From Hofstenia miamia (Eukaryota; Xenacoelomorpha; Acoela; Hofsteniidae), in NCBI GenBank assembly GCA_900660155.1, contig CABFPE010000042.1, positions 863,710 through 894,686 on the forward strand: a stretch of 30,977 bases of DNA, in the 5' to 3' direction. Shown piece after piece: positions 11,840 to 23,317 of the stretch (position 1 is its first letter; the number at the start of each line of letters is the position of its first letter). A model generated the notes under the pieces. It saw only the letters and a program-made list of their open reading frames with translations. It ran no database searches and was not told where the DNA came from. The position numbers and the translations under genes are program-made.

Positions 11840-11911
11840 TGGATGGACCGGATTCGAACCGATAGACCCATGTCAGAAATTGACTGGTGTAATGCCAATT
11901 ACAACCATCCA
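11840..11911 (-). tRNA. tRNA-like sequence, anticodon arm atypical
   Basis: Read on the minus strand, 72 nt fold much like a tRNA: acceptor TGGATGG pairs fully with CCATCCA, the D arm is GTAA-TTGGCA-TTAC, and the T arm is ATCGG-TTCGAAT-CCGGT with five pairs including one G-U. B-box GGTTCGAATCC is consensus. The anticodon arm does not form the standard 5-bp stem and 7-nt loop (it forms a bulged stem around ATTTC), so no anticodon can be assigned. It may be a decayed tRNA, the head of a tRNA-derived SINE, or a tRNA mimic carried by the element. Confidence 0.45.
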
Positions 11912-12731
11912 TTTATCTAATTTACATTAAAGCTATGCATTGGTTCATTAGGTGAGCATTTTGTGTCTTAGAAATGTATGCAAAAGTTTAAAAAAGCTCA
12001 TTAGCATGCAGAAATGTTGAAAATTTCCCTCATGTTAACTAGAACAATGTGTGTTTATGTTTTGAAATGTGAAATTATCTTTTTTCCATGTTGTTTATAC
12101 AACCAACAAAATTATGTTTGTTCAAATCATTAAAATATTCTAGAACATACACATATAGATATATTTTTATAGCAATGACTAATGACTAGTTATTTGAATA
12201 TCTTCTCCATGGGGGGAAATGGGAATCAGAAATAGTTTATGCCTTCAATTAATGGTAATGTCTCTTAGAGGGTATAACGCCTTTCTAACCATATTTATTA
12301 TAACATTTGGTAATTACTATAATTACATCTTGTGTACATGCATAACATATAGTGTGAATATTAGCAAAGCATGTTTAATCATACTTCAATAGAAATTGGA
12401 GATATAATCATAGCATCATACAACAGAGAGATATTGATTAATTTTCATGTTAGAGGCCTTAGTGATCAGATTTACTGATGCATTTCATTCTAATAATTAA
12501 ATTTATAACACATAGCATGGTTTTCCAATGTGTCAATCATTCACCATGAAAAATATGAAATATATGCCATTATTAAACACATAAAGCAGTGGAGGGTTAA
12601 ATGAATTAATATGCTAGATGGGATATATTTGAGCCACCATGTAAAGAGATATAAATTTAATAAATACTAGGGGATGCAGGTGTGCATCTGATCATTATAT
12701 CTAGTAAAACATCAATAATTTGCAAAAACAA

Positions 12732-12732
12732 N
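12732..12732. other. Single-N assembly join
   Basis: Left of the N is a truncated second copy of right-arm sequence; right of it is a second copy of the centre unit. Both sides duplicate sequence found elsewhere in the element, so the join is not trustworthy. Confidence 0.85.
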
Positions 12733-12981
12733 AAATTGTTTTTTCTTCTCAAATGATTTGCACATCAAGCTGATGTATGGTTTAAAATGTTAATTGGACT
12801 TAAAGTTCTTTGTTGTCAGAATAAAACATTGAAATATTTTGGTTGTAATCCAAATTTAGAGTGTATATTTATTTTAGAAAGTATAAATACATATTCCTTG
12901 TTAGATTTATTTTCTCCTTGCATATATTTTACATAAATTATCAATTTTTTAGCTAAAACCATGAAAAAATAAGGAATACTT

Positions 12982-13053
12982 TGGATGGACCAGATTTGAA
13001 CAGATAAAGCCATGTCAGAAATTGATTGGTGTAATGCCAATTACAACATTCTA
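12982..13053 (-). tRNA. Second, more decayed copy of the tRNA-like sequence
   Basis: Aligned base for base with 11840-11911 (also 72 nt), but the B box now reads CTGTTCAAATCTG and the 5' acceptor strand TAGAATG no longer pairs fully. It lies in the repeated centre unit and is a degenerate duplicate. Confidence 0.4.
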
Positions 13054-13246
13054 TATATCTAATTTATTCCAAATACTATGATATGTCATAGACTTAACTT
13101 GATTCAATACAACCACCCATTAATAATGAGATATAATGTTAGTATACATTATTCATTAAGATTGCTAGCATATATAACAAATCCTCCAACATGTACACAT
13201 GTAAATTCTAAAATTATTCATAGATTGATTATATAATGTGCAAATA

Positions 13247-13305
13247 ACTGCACTCTGTAACCACGCCCCCCTTTTATATTATTCATGAATTAACATTGGG
13301 TTGTG
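13247..13305 (-). promoter_or_regulatory. Predicted Pol II core promoter, right arm, facing the centre
   Basis: Inverted copy of the left-arm promoter: TATAAAAG at 13278-13271 on the minus strand, the same G-rich box, and initiator A at about 13249, again 29 bp away. The CCAAT box lies just upstream, at about 13295-13302. The two promoters therefore converge on the element centre and would make overlapping transcripts. Confidence 0.55.
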
Positions 13306-15309
13306 ATTAATCAATTAGCACCTGTCAAACAAATGTGACAAACGCTTTTTTGATCACAAAAAATTTTTTGATGAAATTGCAAAGCAATTAATGGTAATGT
13401 CTCTTAGAGGGTATAACGCCTTTCTAACCATATTTGTTATGACATTTGGTTGTTACTATAATTCCATCTTGTGTACATGCATAACATATAGTGCAAATAT
13501 TAGCAAAGCATGTTTAATCAAACTTCAATAGAAATTGGAGATATAATCATACCATCATACAACAGAGAGATATTGATTAATTTTCATGTTAGAGGCCTTA
13601 GTGATCAGATGTACTGATGCATTTCATACTAATAATTAAATTTATAACACATAGCATGGTTTTGCATTTTGTCAATCATTCACCATGAAAAAGATGAAAT
13701 ATATGCCATTATTAAACACATAAAGCCCTGGAGGGTTAAATGAATTACAATGCTAGATTGGATATATTTGAGCCACCATGTAAAGAGATATAAATTTAAT
13801 AAATACTAGGGGATGCAGGTGTGCATCTGATCATTATATCTAGTAAAACATCAATAATTTGCAAAAACAACAAAACCCTATTAGTATGCCAACCATTCAT
13901 TTGCAAAAAAGATAAATTTCCTTGATGCTGAGATATGTTGTAAAACAAAGCACTGTCATGAAAAAACAAAATCTAATTTATAAACCTGCGTCACAATCAT
14001 ATATCAATGGAATAAACATAAAGTTTTGTAGCATTTGTGTAAACTCTATACATTTGTGTTTTTAATTAAATAAATCTACTAAAATTATTTTTCTGAGTTG
14101 GAAAATGTAATGCATTGTTCAATTTTTACAGAGATTGAGTCAAGGATGGTTGAATTTCTCCACTACAGGTAAGTTATTTTACAATTAAATAATATGATTA
14201 AGTGAAAAATGATTTCTTGTACATGTTTAACGTCAATAAAGTCTTAATTTGCAAAATGAAAACACTACATATATTATCAATGCAATGCATAAAGAAACTA
14301 AATTACAAAATGAAAAAATGATAGCAAAGACTGTAAAAAGAATTTCTTCCTTCATAGCATTAAAATGCCAACTCCTTCACAACTGGTGACAAGTAATTTA
14401 ATGTTGGGGAAAGAATATGTATTGACATTTTTGTGATAAATTCATCTTTCCATTGAATAAAGTGTTGGATGCTTTTTTAACAGTAATTTGTTTTTGGTAA
14501 AATGCTATAATTCAAATCTCTCAGCAAAGAAATGAATTGCAAGAAAAATAAATTAACAAAATAATTAACTTGAAAAAATAAATTTACCAAAAAATTTACA
14601 ATAAATAATTAGTAAAATAGAATTAATTTTTAAAATAGTGCTGATGTTTTCAAAATTTCTCTGTTTTTTGTTCTACTTTACTTGACATTTCATAGTAATA
14701 TGTGGTTTCAGTTTTTAATGATGAACACATAATTTAAAGCATTTTTCAACCCAATTAAAGATGTTTTCACTTTAAAGGATTTTGTTTATCAAATAATCAT
14801 CTTGACATGCAACAGATTGAAGGTGCTAATAGTTTTCAGAGTAGTGAATTCAAGTGGATTTTTAATTATAAATGTTAAAAGATCAAATTAACTAACTTTG
14901 TTTACCAATTTACCAATATTTGCATGTTTAAAATGGCGAATGCATCATGGAGTTTACAAATTTAACAATTGGAAATCATATATAATGATGGAAAAATCAT
15001 CAACTATGAATAATGACTGTGTCATCATATTTACACATTAAAGTTACAAAGCAGAAAACCATAGTGATGTATGTAGCTATGCAAAAGTCAACAAAATAAG
15101 GTGAAATTGTGAAAAACATGCAGTTGGTTGTTTTATCAATCATGATGCCTTGTTTGAAATCTAGCATGTTTTTTGAGTTGTGTGAAATGCTTACAAAAGC
15201 ATTTACTATGTTAAAGCACTATTCATTTGTTGGATGACAAAATATACATTATTGTGGTATGTCAATCAAGGGAAAATTTTGACTGTCTTCCTCATCATAT
15301 CCAAACACA

Positions 15310-15600
15310 TTCAACTGGTACAAATGCAATTTCATAACATTTTTATTTTAAAATGATTTTTATGTGTCAATGATTTATTTTATTCACCTATATATGTTGA
15401 TGTAATATTTCTATTTTCATCAAACATGCTTTTTGTTTTAAAAAGATTTTTATGTGTTAATGGTATATTTTATTTGCCTATATACATTGATGCAATATTT
15501 CTCTTTCCATCATACCTGTTTTTGTTTTAATGTGATGTTTATGTGTTAATGGCTTATTCACCTATGTCCATTGATGTAATATCACTTTTCACCAACTGAG
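15310..15600 (-). repeat. ~85-bp tandem repeat in the right arm (about 3 units)
   Basis: Inverted counterpart of 7660-8040, with the TTGATGTAATATTTCTNTTT core repeated. The units are more diverged and fewer than in the left arm. Confidence 0.75.
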
Positions 15601-16305
15601 CTTACATTTTTATATAGTACTTGGTTATTATCAAATGTCACTAGATATTTAATTTGGAATGGTTATTATTGTTTTCATTGCTTATGATTTACGTCCATGG
15701 TAACAATAGGCCTCCTAGGAAAAGTCAGCCACATTAAATAAATGGCTTAATGCATTTCTGGCAGCCACCTCCTGGGTGAATGTGGAAGTGCTGTCATATT
15801 TTAGAATGAAGATGGAAACTTGAAGATTGCACAATGCTGAACTTCATCACTCAGAGCCATTGTGTAATGTATGCTTTTACAATTTATATACAATTGCTAA
15901 AGAAATTGCTGTTTTCCACCTCTTGCATATTTGTTTTGATCAATATTAACATGTTTGGAAACATGCTCAAATGCAAATAACACATCATATTTGGGTTTTC
16001 CATCTATGAATTGTTTTCCTTAAAACATTGTGTTGTATGTTTAAACATTGTTACAACAAACACACCTAAGTGAAATTTGTCATAAAAAATATCAGTTTGC
16101 CTAAATCCTAAAAATCAAAAATTCTCACTTTGGTCTAAACAAATTGTCCAAAAAATTAATTTGCTCAATTTAGTTTGTCAAAAATATTTCATCACTAGAT
16201 GGCCTCCAATAGGATTGCTTCATTTCCACATGGCAAATAGTCATGGGTGTTACAAGAACTTCAGGGTGTCCCAATGGGGAGGGGTCTAGCCTGTCTCTTA
16301 CTACT

Positions 16306-16311
16306 AGCATC
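16306..16311 (+). repeat. Right target-site duplication AGCATC
   Basis: Six bases directly after the CTTACTACT terminus, matching 7473-7478 exactly. Confidence 0.8.
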
Positions 16312-16368
16312 TTTCATTTACATAATTGTATAAATTGGGAAAATCATGCTGTAATTGAGATTGCTTTC

Positions 16369-17629
16369 CAACTTGTGAAAAAATTCTAGGTTTATATGAT
16401 TTGAAAGTGTTTTATTTAATTGTTATTATTGTAAAGGGATTTCATGTTTGGTAGATAACAATTTTTATGATTGGATACATTTTTGACAGTTGAAAAATAG
16501 ATAACAAATTATAGAATATTGGAATTTTACATGGCTGTACTGTGTTTATAGTTTGCTACATTCTGACAGTTGAACAATGCATATAGATAAAACCATAATG
16601 TTGACATTACTAAAGCATGCAACTTTCAACACATAAGAATATACACAGCCAGCATAATGGAATTTCACATTGATGAAAGACAACTACTCTGAAAGATTTT
16701 AAACTTTTTGTGTAAGCTATTTTTATAATTAAATCTCAGATATTGTTTTAATTCTTAAAACTTTTTGCAATATTATCTCTAGTTAGTTTTACAGATATTT
16801 CTTTTAAAACAGAATCAATTTTATTTTAATAAATTGCTGCGAATTTGCAGTCTGATGTTAAATTAATTATATACTTTATCATAAATAGAAACATCATTTG
16901 TTTGATAATAAACATTTTTAATTGATTTTGTTTAAAGTTTTATTTATCATGTGTTTTATACTGTGATCTATCACTTAATTTATTAATCATTCATTTAGAT
17001 ATGACCATGTGAAATTCATAATGGGTAAATACACATTGCATTTGCTTCCTACAGCATTCCCTCAACAACAATGATGATAAACTAACACAATAGACAAATT
17101 TAATAGTGTGATAAGCAAAGTGTAAAATAAATTACATTTTTGTCTTGTCTTAAACATGCATGTGGGTTTTACCATGTACATTTATTAAATATTAGAAATT
17201 GAAAGTTTTTGCATAAACTAGTTTTTGGTTTTTTCTGAAAAATTATTTTGCTTTATTACCAAAATAAGCCATTATGCTTCTAATGAGTATTATTATCTCT
17301 CTGATTCAAACATTGGTTATTAAATTTTATGAATAAAACAAGTATGTAAAATAAACATATAAACTAAATTAATGTGGTATTTCCAATGTCATGTATGTTA
17401 ATAAAAAAATAAAATGTAATTCCAAAAGCATAAATTCTTTGTATATAGAATGTCAATGGTATTTAAAAATTATGTAATATGAAAAAAAAAAATGGTTACA
17501 TTTTGAACAATAGACTGCAACAATCTCATGGATTTTCAAAAATTCCTCAACCTCAAAAAAATTGGTTACATTTTATACCATAGACTACAAACAAATGTGT
17601 TTGCCAACAAATATAACAAAAGAGAATAT
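16369..17629 (+). repeat. Second inverted repeat, left arm (~1.25 kb)
   Basis: Reverse-complement match to 22083-23317, starting at CCAACTTGTG and ending near TTTGCCAACAAATAT, at roughly 85-90% identity with indels. About 130 bp near 16757-16873 are absent from the other arm, exactly where that arm has a single N (22903). No target duplication could be recognised at the outer ends, so it is unclear whether this is a transposon TIR or two facing copies of one repeat. Confidence 0.75.
17498..17605 (+). repeat. Short tandem duplication at inner end of the left arm
   Basis: The block GGTTACATTTTRNACNATAGACT occurs twice about 75 bp apart (near 17493 and 17564), separated by an ATTTTCAAAAATTCCTCAAC segment. 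The mirror arm (near 22115-22225) shows the same pair in inverse order. Confidence 0.65.
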
Positions 17630-17764
17630 GTTCCAATGACGTCAAAGATACACAGATGGCCAAAGTACACAATTACATCATAGCCACGCCAGACATCCCT
17701 GCCAAGGTGAAAAGGTCATTTGTGGCACAGGGTACGACCCAATTCATACTACTTAGGTGGAGAA

Positions 17765-19715
17765 CTGTGCCCTGTGGAACTCCATGGTGCGTCATAATAT
17801 ATTTTGATTTTTTACCATTAAGTGTAACTCTTTGCTGCTGATTTTTAAGGAAAGTCATTATTAAGTTAACAGATTTATTATCAAAGTTATAATATAATAA
17901 TTTGTCCCCTAATATGTCAAAATTCATTTAGTTAAAAGCTTTGCTCAAATCAAGTATTGCAAACAACTACATTTGTTTGGGACACATTAGGTTTTATTTG
18001 TTGTGATATTGATAAAATTGCATCTTGAGTGCTATAACCATTACAAAAACCTAATTGTTTTTTTGAAAGAATATTTTCTGATATCAAATATACATTTATT
18101 TGATTATTTAATAATTTTTCAAATAGCTTACTAAGGGGATGGCCAATGCAAATGGGCCTATAATTTTGTACATTTAGAGAGTCACCTTTTTATATATAGG
18201 GCTTATGTCAGATTTCTTAAATATATCTGGTAATTCATTATCAATAATGCATTGGTTAAATGCAAATAGAAGATGTTCACTAAAGATATGAAAATGACAT
18301 TTAATAATAAGGATTGAAAGATTATAGGATGCTTTTGATTTATTTGTGTCTAAAGTTTTTATTATGGTTTCTAGTTCATTTGTATTTATAAGTCTAAAAG
18401 AAAAGTATGTTTTTCCTGGGAATTTATTAATATTTTTCTTTCTCTTATGTTGGGGACAATTGAAATTGCCAAGTTCCTTAAATGTTGTATTTAGGTGGTC
18501 TATTATTCTTGTTTTTTCTGTTGTAGTTTGGTTATCAATACTTAATTCATTAATATCAGTTGAAATTCCTTTACTTTTTCCCAAAATTTTATGAATATAT
18601 CGCCATTTGTATTATTTATTATATTGAAGAACCTTTTTTGTTTTAAGGCAGATTTTTTATTTCTTAATTGTTTAATAATCCTCTTTGATTTTTCGTAATT
18701 AGTCCAATTAGTTGTTGTCAGTTCTGTTTGAACGAGATCAAACAATTTCTGTTTGAACGAGATCAAACAATTTTCTTTTAATACTTACTAGTTCATGTAT
18801 GTCACTATTGTCAGCATTTGATAAAGCAAACTTAAGCACTTTTAATTTTACTTTGTGGAACTTAATTAGTGCCCCTTTATTAACTGCATTGCAAATTTCT
18901 TTTGAAATATAATTAATTATGCAAGATCCAGATTTTACTGTGTATATATAGTTGAACAATATGTTTTTCAAAAGTGTTTCCATTATTTCATCTGAATAAT
19001 TATTTTAATTTTATTGGCTTTGGTATTTATATTACTTATATATGTGCAAAGAGCATGGTCACTGAATGATTCAAACATGAAGGATTTAAAAACTAAGTAG
19101 GAATTTGTTAGAAAGTAATCAATTAAATTGTTATGCCATGTAGGACAGTCAGTATTTAAACAATGAAAATCATATGTTGTGCAAAATTCTTTTAATGATT
19201 TTTTCAAGATTACTAAAATAATTTATATTAAAGTCACCAAATATATTTATAAAATAGTAGAGATCACTTATTTTGGACACTTTATTTGCCTTAAATTTTA
19301 AATAGTCAATATGATAATAGTATTATTGGGATTTTATGTGATATTAATCAGTTCTTTATGACATTTATTTTCAAATGATATAATTTTTATCCAGAGTGAT
19401 TCAAATATATCGTGTTTTAATTCATATTCTAATTTATGTACCAGTTATAATTATTTGGGAGCTAAATTCATGAGCCTGCCACCTTTACCTAATCAGTTTT
19501 TATGAAAATGTCATAATAATGTTGGTCATGATTAAACAAATTAGGATCAGTGTTAAGCTGTAACCAAGTTTCAGTAATTATGAATATTGTGTTTTGTCCT
19601 ATCTTATTTATTAAGTTTAGAAAATCATTCCATTTGAATTGAGGCTTCTAGCATTGAGATAAACAAATTTATAGTTATTAAAGTAGTTTTTAGTTTATTT
19701 TCTATTTGCAATTCT
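17765..19715 (-). pseudogene. LINE copy A: endonuclease plus first half of RT
   Basis: The minus strand starts with an APE-type endonuclease: YLNARSL and ITETWLQ (about 19560-19700), then IDYFLTN and the catalytic SDH in FESFSDHALC (near 19050-19075, within 18983-19207). RT fingers follow with LDTNKSKA and KSDISPIYKK (18174-18584), then the palm with LDLSKAFN (near 17940) and GVPQGTVL (within 17673-17927). The match stops just after this box, near 17765, so the YxDD box and the C-terminus are lost. A 26-bp direct duplication (18722-18773) sits inside it. Several frames are used. Same family as copy B. Confidence 0.8.
18722..18773 (-). repeat. 26-bp tandem duplication inside LINE copy A
   Basis: TTTCTGTTTGAACGAGATCA plus AACAAT occurs twice back to back. 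It is a simple slippage-type duplication in the spacer between endonuclease and RT. Confidence 0.85.
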
Positions 19716-19751
19716 TCTAGAATTTGTCCTGGGTTGAGTTTAATATATAGA

Positions 19752-22083
19752 GTCAAAGCAAATTTATTGCTTAAATGTATATAAAAATATTTACAAAACT
19801 ATTTAAATATGCAATATTAATTAAAGGGCAGTTTTAAAAGCTTTTCTCACATCTTATATCAATGCTTAAATCATTCCATAAGATTGAACATTTAAAAAAA
19901 ATGAATCTTGATGATTATTGATGCTAAAAAGTGTTTTACTTCTTTTATTGATTTTGATGTAATTATTAAGAAAACTTAGTGAATAAATTTGTGAATTATA
20001 CATAAAGATTGATACTGAATAAAGAAACTGAGGGCCAAAGTATCATATGCTGATCTCATGGATTCATGTTCTTCAATATAATTAAGTCTTCTAAATGCGC
20101 AGTTAAACATTTTTGCTAATGATGAACGTTTTTGCAATGTGAGATTTTGAAAAAGAAAAGCACAGTAATTAAATTGACTTATGACAAATGAATGATTTAG
20201 TTCTACATGCGATGATTTTCCTACATGGCACAAATAGTACTAATATTTTATTCCACATGCCACTTCTTTTTTAATTTATGGGAGAAGAAATTATCGAATT
20301 TTAAGTCATTGTCTATTAATACACCTAGATAGTTTACACATTTACTTTGACTAATTTCATTATCACAAACATTAATTTTAATATTTTCAGTAAGCTGTTG
20401 TTGTTTAGATGAAAAGATGATAAATTGAGTTTTGTCACAATTGATTTTAGTTTATTACAACTGAAATATGTTACGAGGTTTTCAATATCTTTTGTCAAAT
20501 GCTTAGTTGCCTCAAAAGGATTTTTGCTGTTTGTAATACAAGTATCATCTGCGTATTGGTAAATAGTTCCATTTGGCAACTATTTTGAAATATCATTTAT
20601 GTATAATGCAAATAGAATGGGTCCTAATCCTAATACAGTTCTTTGGGGCACACCATAATTTGTAGTAGTATACTGTGAAAAAATATGGGCAATTTTAATT
20701 TGTTGCTTGTGATTGCTTACAAAACTCTTAATATAATTTATTGCATTGAAACTAAAACCTTGTCACCTAAATTTTTGTTTTAAAATATCAAAATTCATTG
20801 AGTTAAATGCTTTACTTACATCAAGTAAGGCCACTGCTGTGAACAAATTGTGATTCAAATTTATTTTAATATTTTCTGTGATTGATAAAATTGAGTCAGA
20901 TGGACTGAATTTAGATCGAAATCCAAATTGATTATTTGAAAAATTTGATTGTCACTAATAAACTTATACATTTGTGCAGTTAGAAGTTTTTCAAATATTT
21001 TTTAGAAAGGGTGTGTTATGCTAATTGGTTGGTAGTTCAATGGATCTAGTGTTTCTCCTTTTTTGCATTATGGTGAAATGTCAGATTGCTTTAAAAGGGC
21101 AGGAAAGTCATTATTTATAATACTTTGGTTAAATGCTACAAGTAGGTATTCCTCAAAAATATAAAAATATTTTTTAATTATACAATATGGTAGGTTGCTG
21201 GATCCACAAGATTTATTAGTATCTAGTTTATTTACTACATTTCTAAGATCATTATAGGAAATTAATTTGAAATGAAACTGTTTCCTTTGTATATCAGGTT
21301 GTTGAGATGAAAAGTTTCCATTTTCTTCAAATTTAATATTAAATTTACCCATATTTTCAAAATTTCTGTTTAAAATATTTGCGAAATCCTTCTTATTTTT
21401 GTACATCCTATTATCATGCTTTATTTCTTCAATGGTATATTTAGACCTTTAGTTTTGCAAATGCTTTTATTAAGAAAATTCCATTTTTGGTTAGATATTT
21501 TTAATCATTTGAATTAATCTTTTACATTAGTTTCATACCTAGATTTGCGGCTCTTTGGATTAATTGCTTAGTGTGCTCATAATTGGTCCAATTAAGATTG
21601 ACGGGATCTGATTTCACAAATTCAAAGAGTTTATTTTTCTTAATAATCTGTTCTTTAATCATATCGGAATCACGGGTTGGCTAATCACTGGTCTTAATTT
21701 AGTGCTAATTAATTTGGTTTGCAGTGGTGCTACTTGCTTTAAGGCTTTGGTGATTTCACACATGATAAATTTCAGCATGCTATCAGCATCATTAAAAGTT
21801 TATGTTAGATTAAAGCATATGTTCTTCAAAAGGTCTATAAATTTTTTATCATTAAAATTGTTAAAGTCCCTAGAAGAAACAACTTTCCTAGTTCTGGTTA
21901 CTAACATAAACGCAAAGATTGTGATCACTAAATGATTCAAACATATAAGTTTTATATTTATTACAAATATAAGATAGAAAATAGTCAATTAAATTAGAAA
22001 ATATAGTTGTATTGGTCTTATTAATAGTTTGAAAACTGAAAATATCACAAATATGATCAATTCAATTGGATTCAACAGAATTT
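19752..22083 (-). pseudogene. LINE copy B: endonuclease end, RT and C-terminus
   Basis: Order on the minus strand: endonuclease end with LIDYFLS and FESFSDHNLC (about 21915-22010), RT fingers LDTNKSCGSSNLPYCIIKK and LKQSDISP (21068-21406), palm LLDVSKAFNSMNFD (near 20790-20840), GVPQ (near 20645), the catalytic box YADD (in QYADDTC, near 20550), thumb NYLGVLIDNDLKF (near 20290-20340) and C-terminus (19976-20233). The 3' UTR runs to about 19752 and shares a block with LINE-D. More complete than copy A but with many frame changes, so dead. Its 5' side stops where the inverted-repeat arm begins (22083). Confidence 0.85.
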
Positions 22084-23317
22084 TTTGTTGTAATATTTGT
22101 TGGCAAACACATTTGTTTGCAGTCTATTGTATAAAATGTTACCAATTTTTTTAGAGTTGAGGAATTTTCAAAAATCCCATGATATTAGAATTGTTTGCAG
22201 TCTATTGTTTAAAATGTAACCAATTTGATTACTTGCTTATTTATGTGGCTTAATTTAGTTTAAATACTTGTTTTTTTATTAACAATTTTTAAATACCATT
22301 TACATTCTATATACAAAGAATTTACGTTTTTGGAATTACATTTTATTTTTTTATTAACATACATGACATTGGAAAAACCATATTAATTAAGTTTACATGT
22401 TTACTTTACATACTTGTGTTGTTCAGTAAAATTTTATGACAAATGTTTGAATCAGAGAGATAATAATACTCATTAGAAGCATAATGGCTTATTTCAGTAA
22501 TAAAGCAAAATAATTTTTCTGAAAAAACCAAAAACTAGTTTATGCAAAAACTCACAATTTCTAATATTTAATAAATTTACATGGTAAAACCCACATACAT
22601 GTTAAGACAAGACAAAAATGTAATTTATTCTACACTTTGCTTATAATGACCATATATATCACACTATTAAATTTGTCTATTGTGTTAGTTTATCATTATT
22701 GTTGTTGAGGGAATGCTGTAGGAAGCAAACACAATGTGTATTTACACATTTTGAATTTCACATGGTCGTATCTAAGTGAATGATTAACAAATTAAGTGAT
22801 AGATCACAGGTTAAAACACATGATAAATAAAAGTTTAAACAAAATCAATTAAAAATGTTTATTATCAAACAAATGATGTTTCTATTTATGATAAAGTATA
22901 TANTAAGAATCAAAACAATATCTGAGATTTAATTATAAAAATAGCTTGCTGAAAAATTTGAAATCTTTCAGAGTAGTTGTCTTTCATCAATGTGAAATTC
23001 CATTATGCTGGCTATGCATATACTTATGTATAAAGTTGCATGCTTTAGTAATGTCAACATTATGGTTTTATCTATATGCATTGTTCAAATGTCAAATGCA
23101 ACAAACTATAAACACAGTACAGCCATGTAAAATTCCATTATACTGCTATGTGTACAAAGTTGCATCTCTCTACAGACAATGCGTAATTTGTTTTCTATTG
23201 TTCAAATGTCAAAAATGTATCCAATTGTAAAGATTGTTATCTACCAAACATGAAATCCCTTTAACTATTAAATAAAACACTTTCAAATCATATAAAACTA
23301 GAATTTTCACAAGTTGG
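22083..23317 (-). repeat. Second inverted repeat, right arm (~1.23 kb)
   Basis: Inverted partner of 16369-17629, ending at CACAAGTTGG. It abuts the Polinton gene block: the capsid gene stops only 90 bp beyond it. A single N at 22903 marks a join where about 130 bp present in the other arm are missing. The plus frame at 22946-23230 lies in repeat sequence and is not a gene. Confidence 0.75.

Larger units (their letters stand above)
10661..13060. repeat. Element centre: ~1.1-kb units repeated in tandem
   Basis: The block with ACATATTCCTTGT starts near 10665, 11745 and 12888, giving a period of about 1.08-1.14 kb. Other shared blocks include AAAGCTCATTAG and TTAACTAGAACA (near 10798 and 11995). 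11577-11926 and 12733-13068 match with several percent difference and a ~15-bp indel. 12246-12731 is a second copy of right-arm sequence (13385-13870) at a fixed offset of 1139 bp. No gene is visible; the plus frame at 10878-11066 resembles nothing. Confidence 0.65.
7479..16305. mobile_element. Polinton-like long-TIR element, non-autonomous, 8.8 kb
   Basis: The two ends are inverted copies that begin AGTAGTAAGAGA and end TCTCTTACTACT, flanked by an identical 6-bp duplication AGCATC (7473-7478 and 16306-16311). AG...CT termini and a 6-bp target duplication are hallmarks of Polintons/Mavericks; IS3EU- or Dada-type transposons are weaker alternatives on duplication length. The arms (about 7479-10503 and 13061-16305) align in inverse orientation over about 3 kb with several large indels. 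No integrase, capsid or polymerase frame is present, so it looks non-autonomous or stripped of genes. Its ends look whole. The terminal 180 bp of the arms differ by about 5%, suggesting moderate age; inner parts are nearly identical. The centre contains an N gap and a single-N join, so its length is uncertain. Confidence 0.7.
13061..16305 (-). repeat. Right arm of the long inverted repeat
   Basis: Inverted partner of 7479-10503. It holds extra segments at about 15150-15310 and 15520-16100 relative to the left arm. These arm-specific indels show that the two arms are not one contig simply assembled twice in opposite directions. Confidence 0.85.

Noticed and set aside
7479-16305. The whole inverted repeat as an assembly fold-back
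   Set aside because: The arms differ by about 5% at the tips and carry separate large indels, and both ends have a matching target duplication, so two real arms exist even though the centre is doubtful.
17656-17841. Plus-strand frame opposite LINE copy A
   Set aside because: Antisense shadow of the GVPQGTV region of the LINE.
18346-18594. Plus-strand frame opposite LINE copy A RT
   Set aside because: Antisense shadow of the RT finger domain.
22946-23230. 94-codon plus-strand frame in the second inverted repeat
   Set aside because: Lies wholly in repeat arm sequence, low-complexity Cys/Leu-rich composition, not kept in the other arm.
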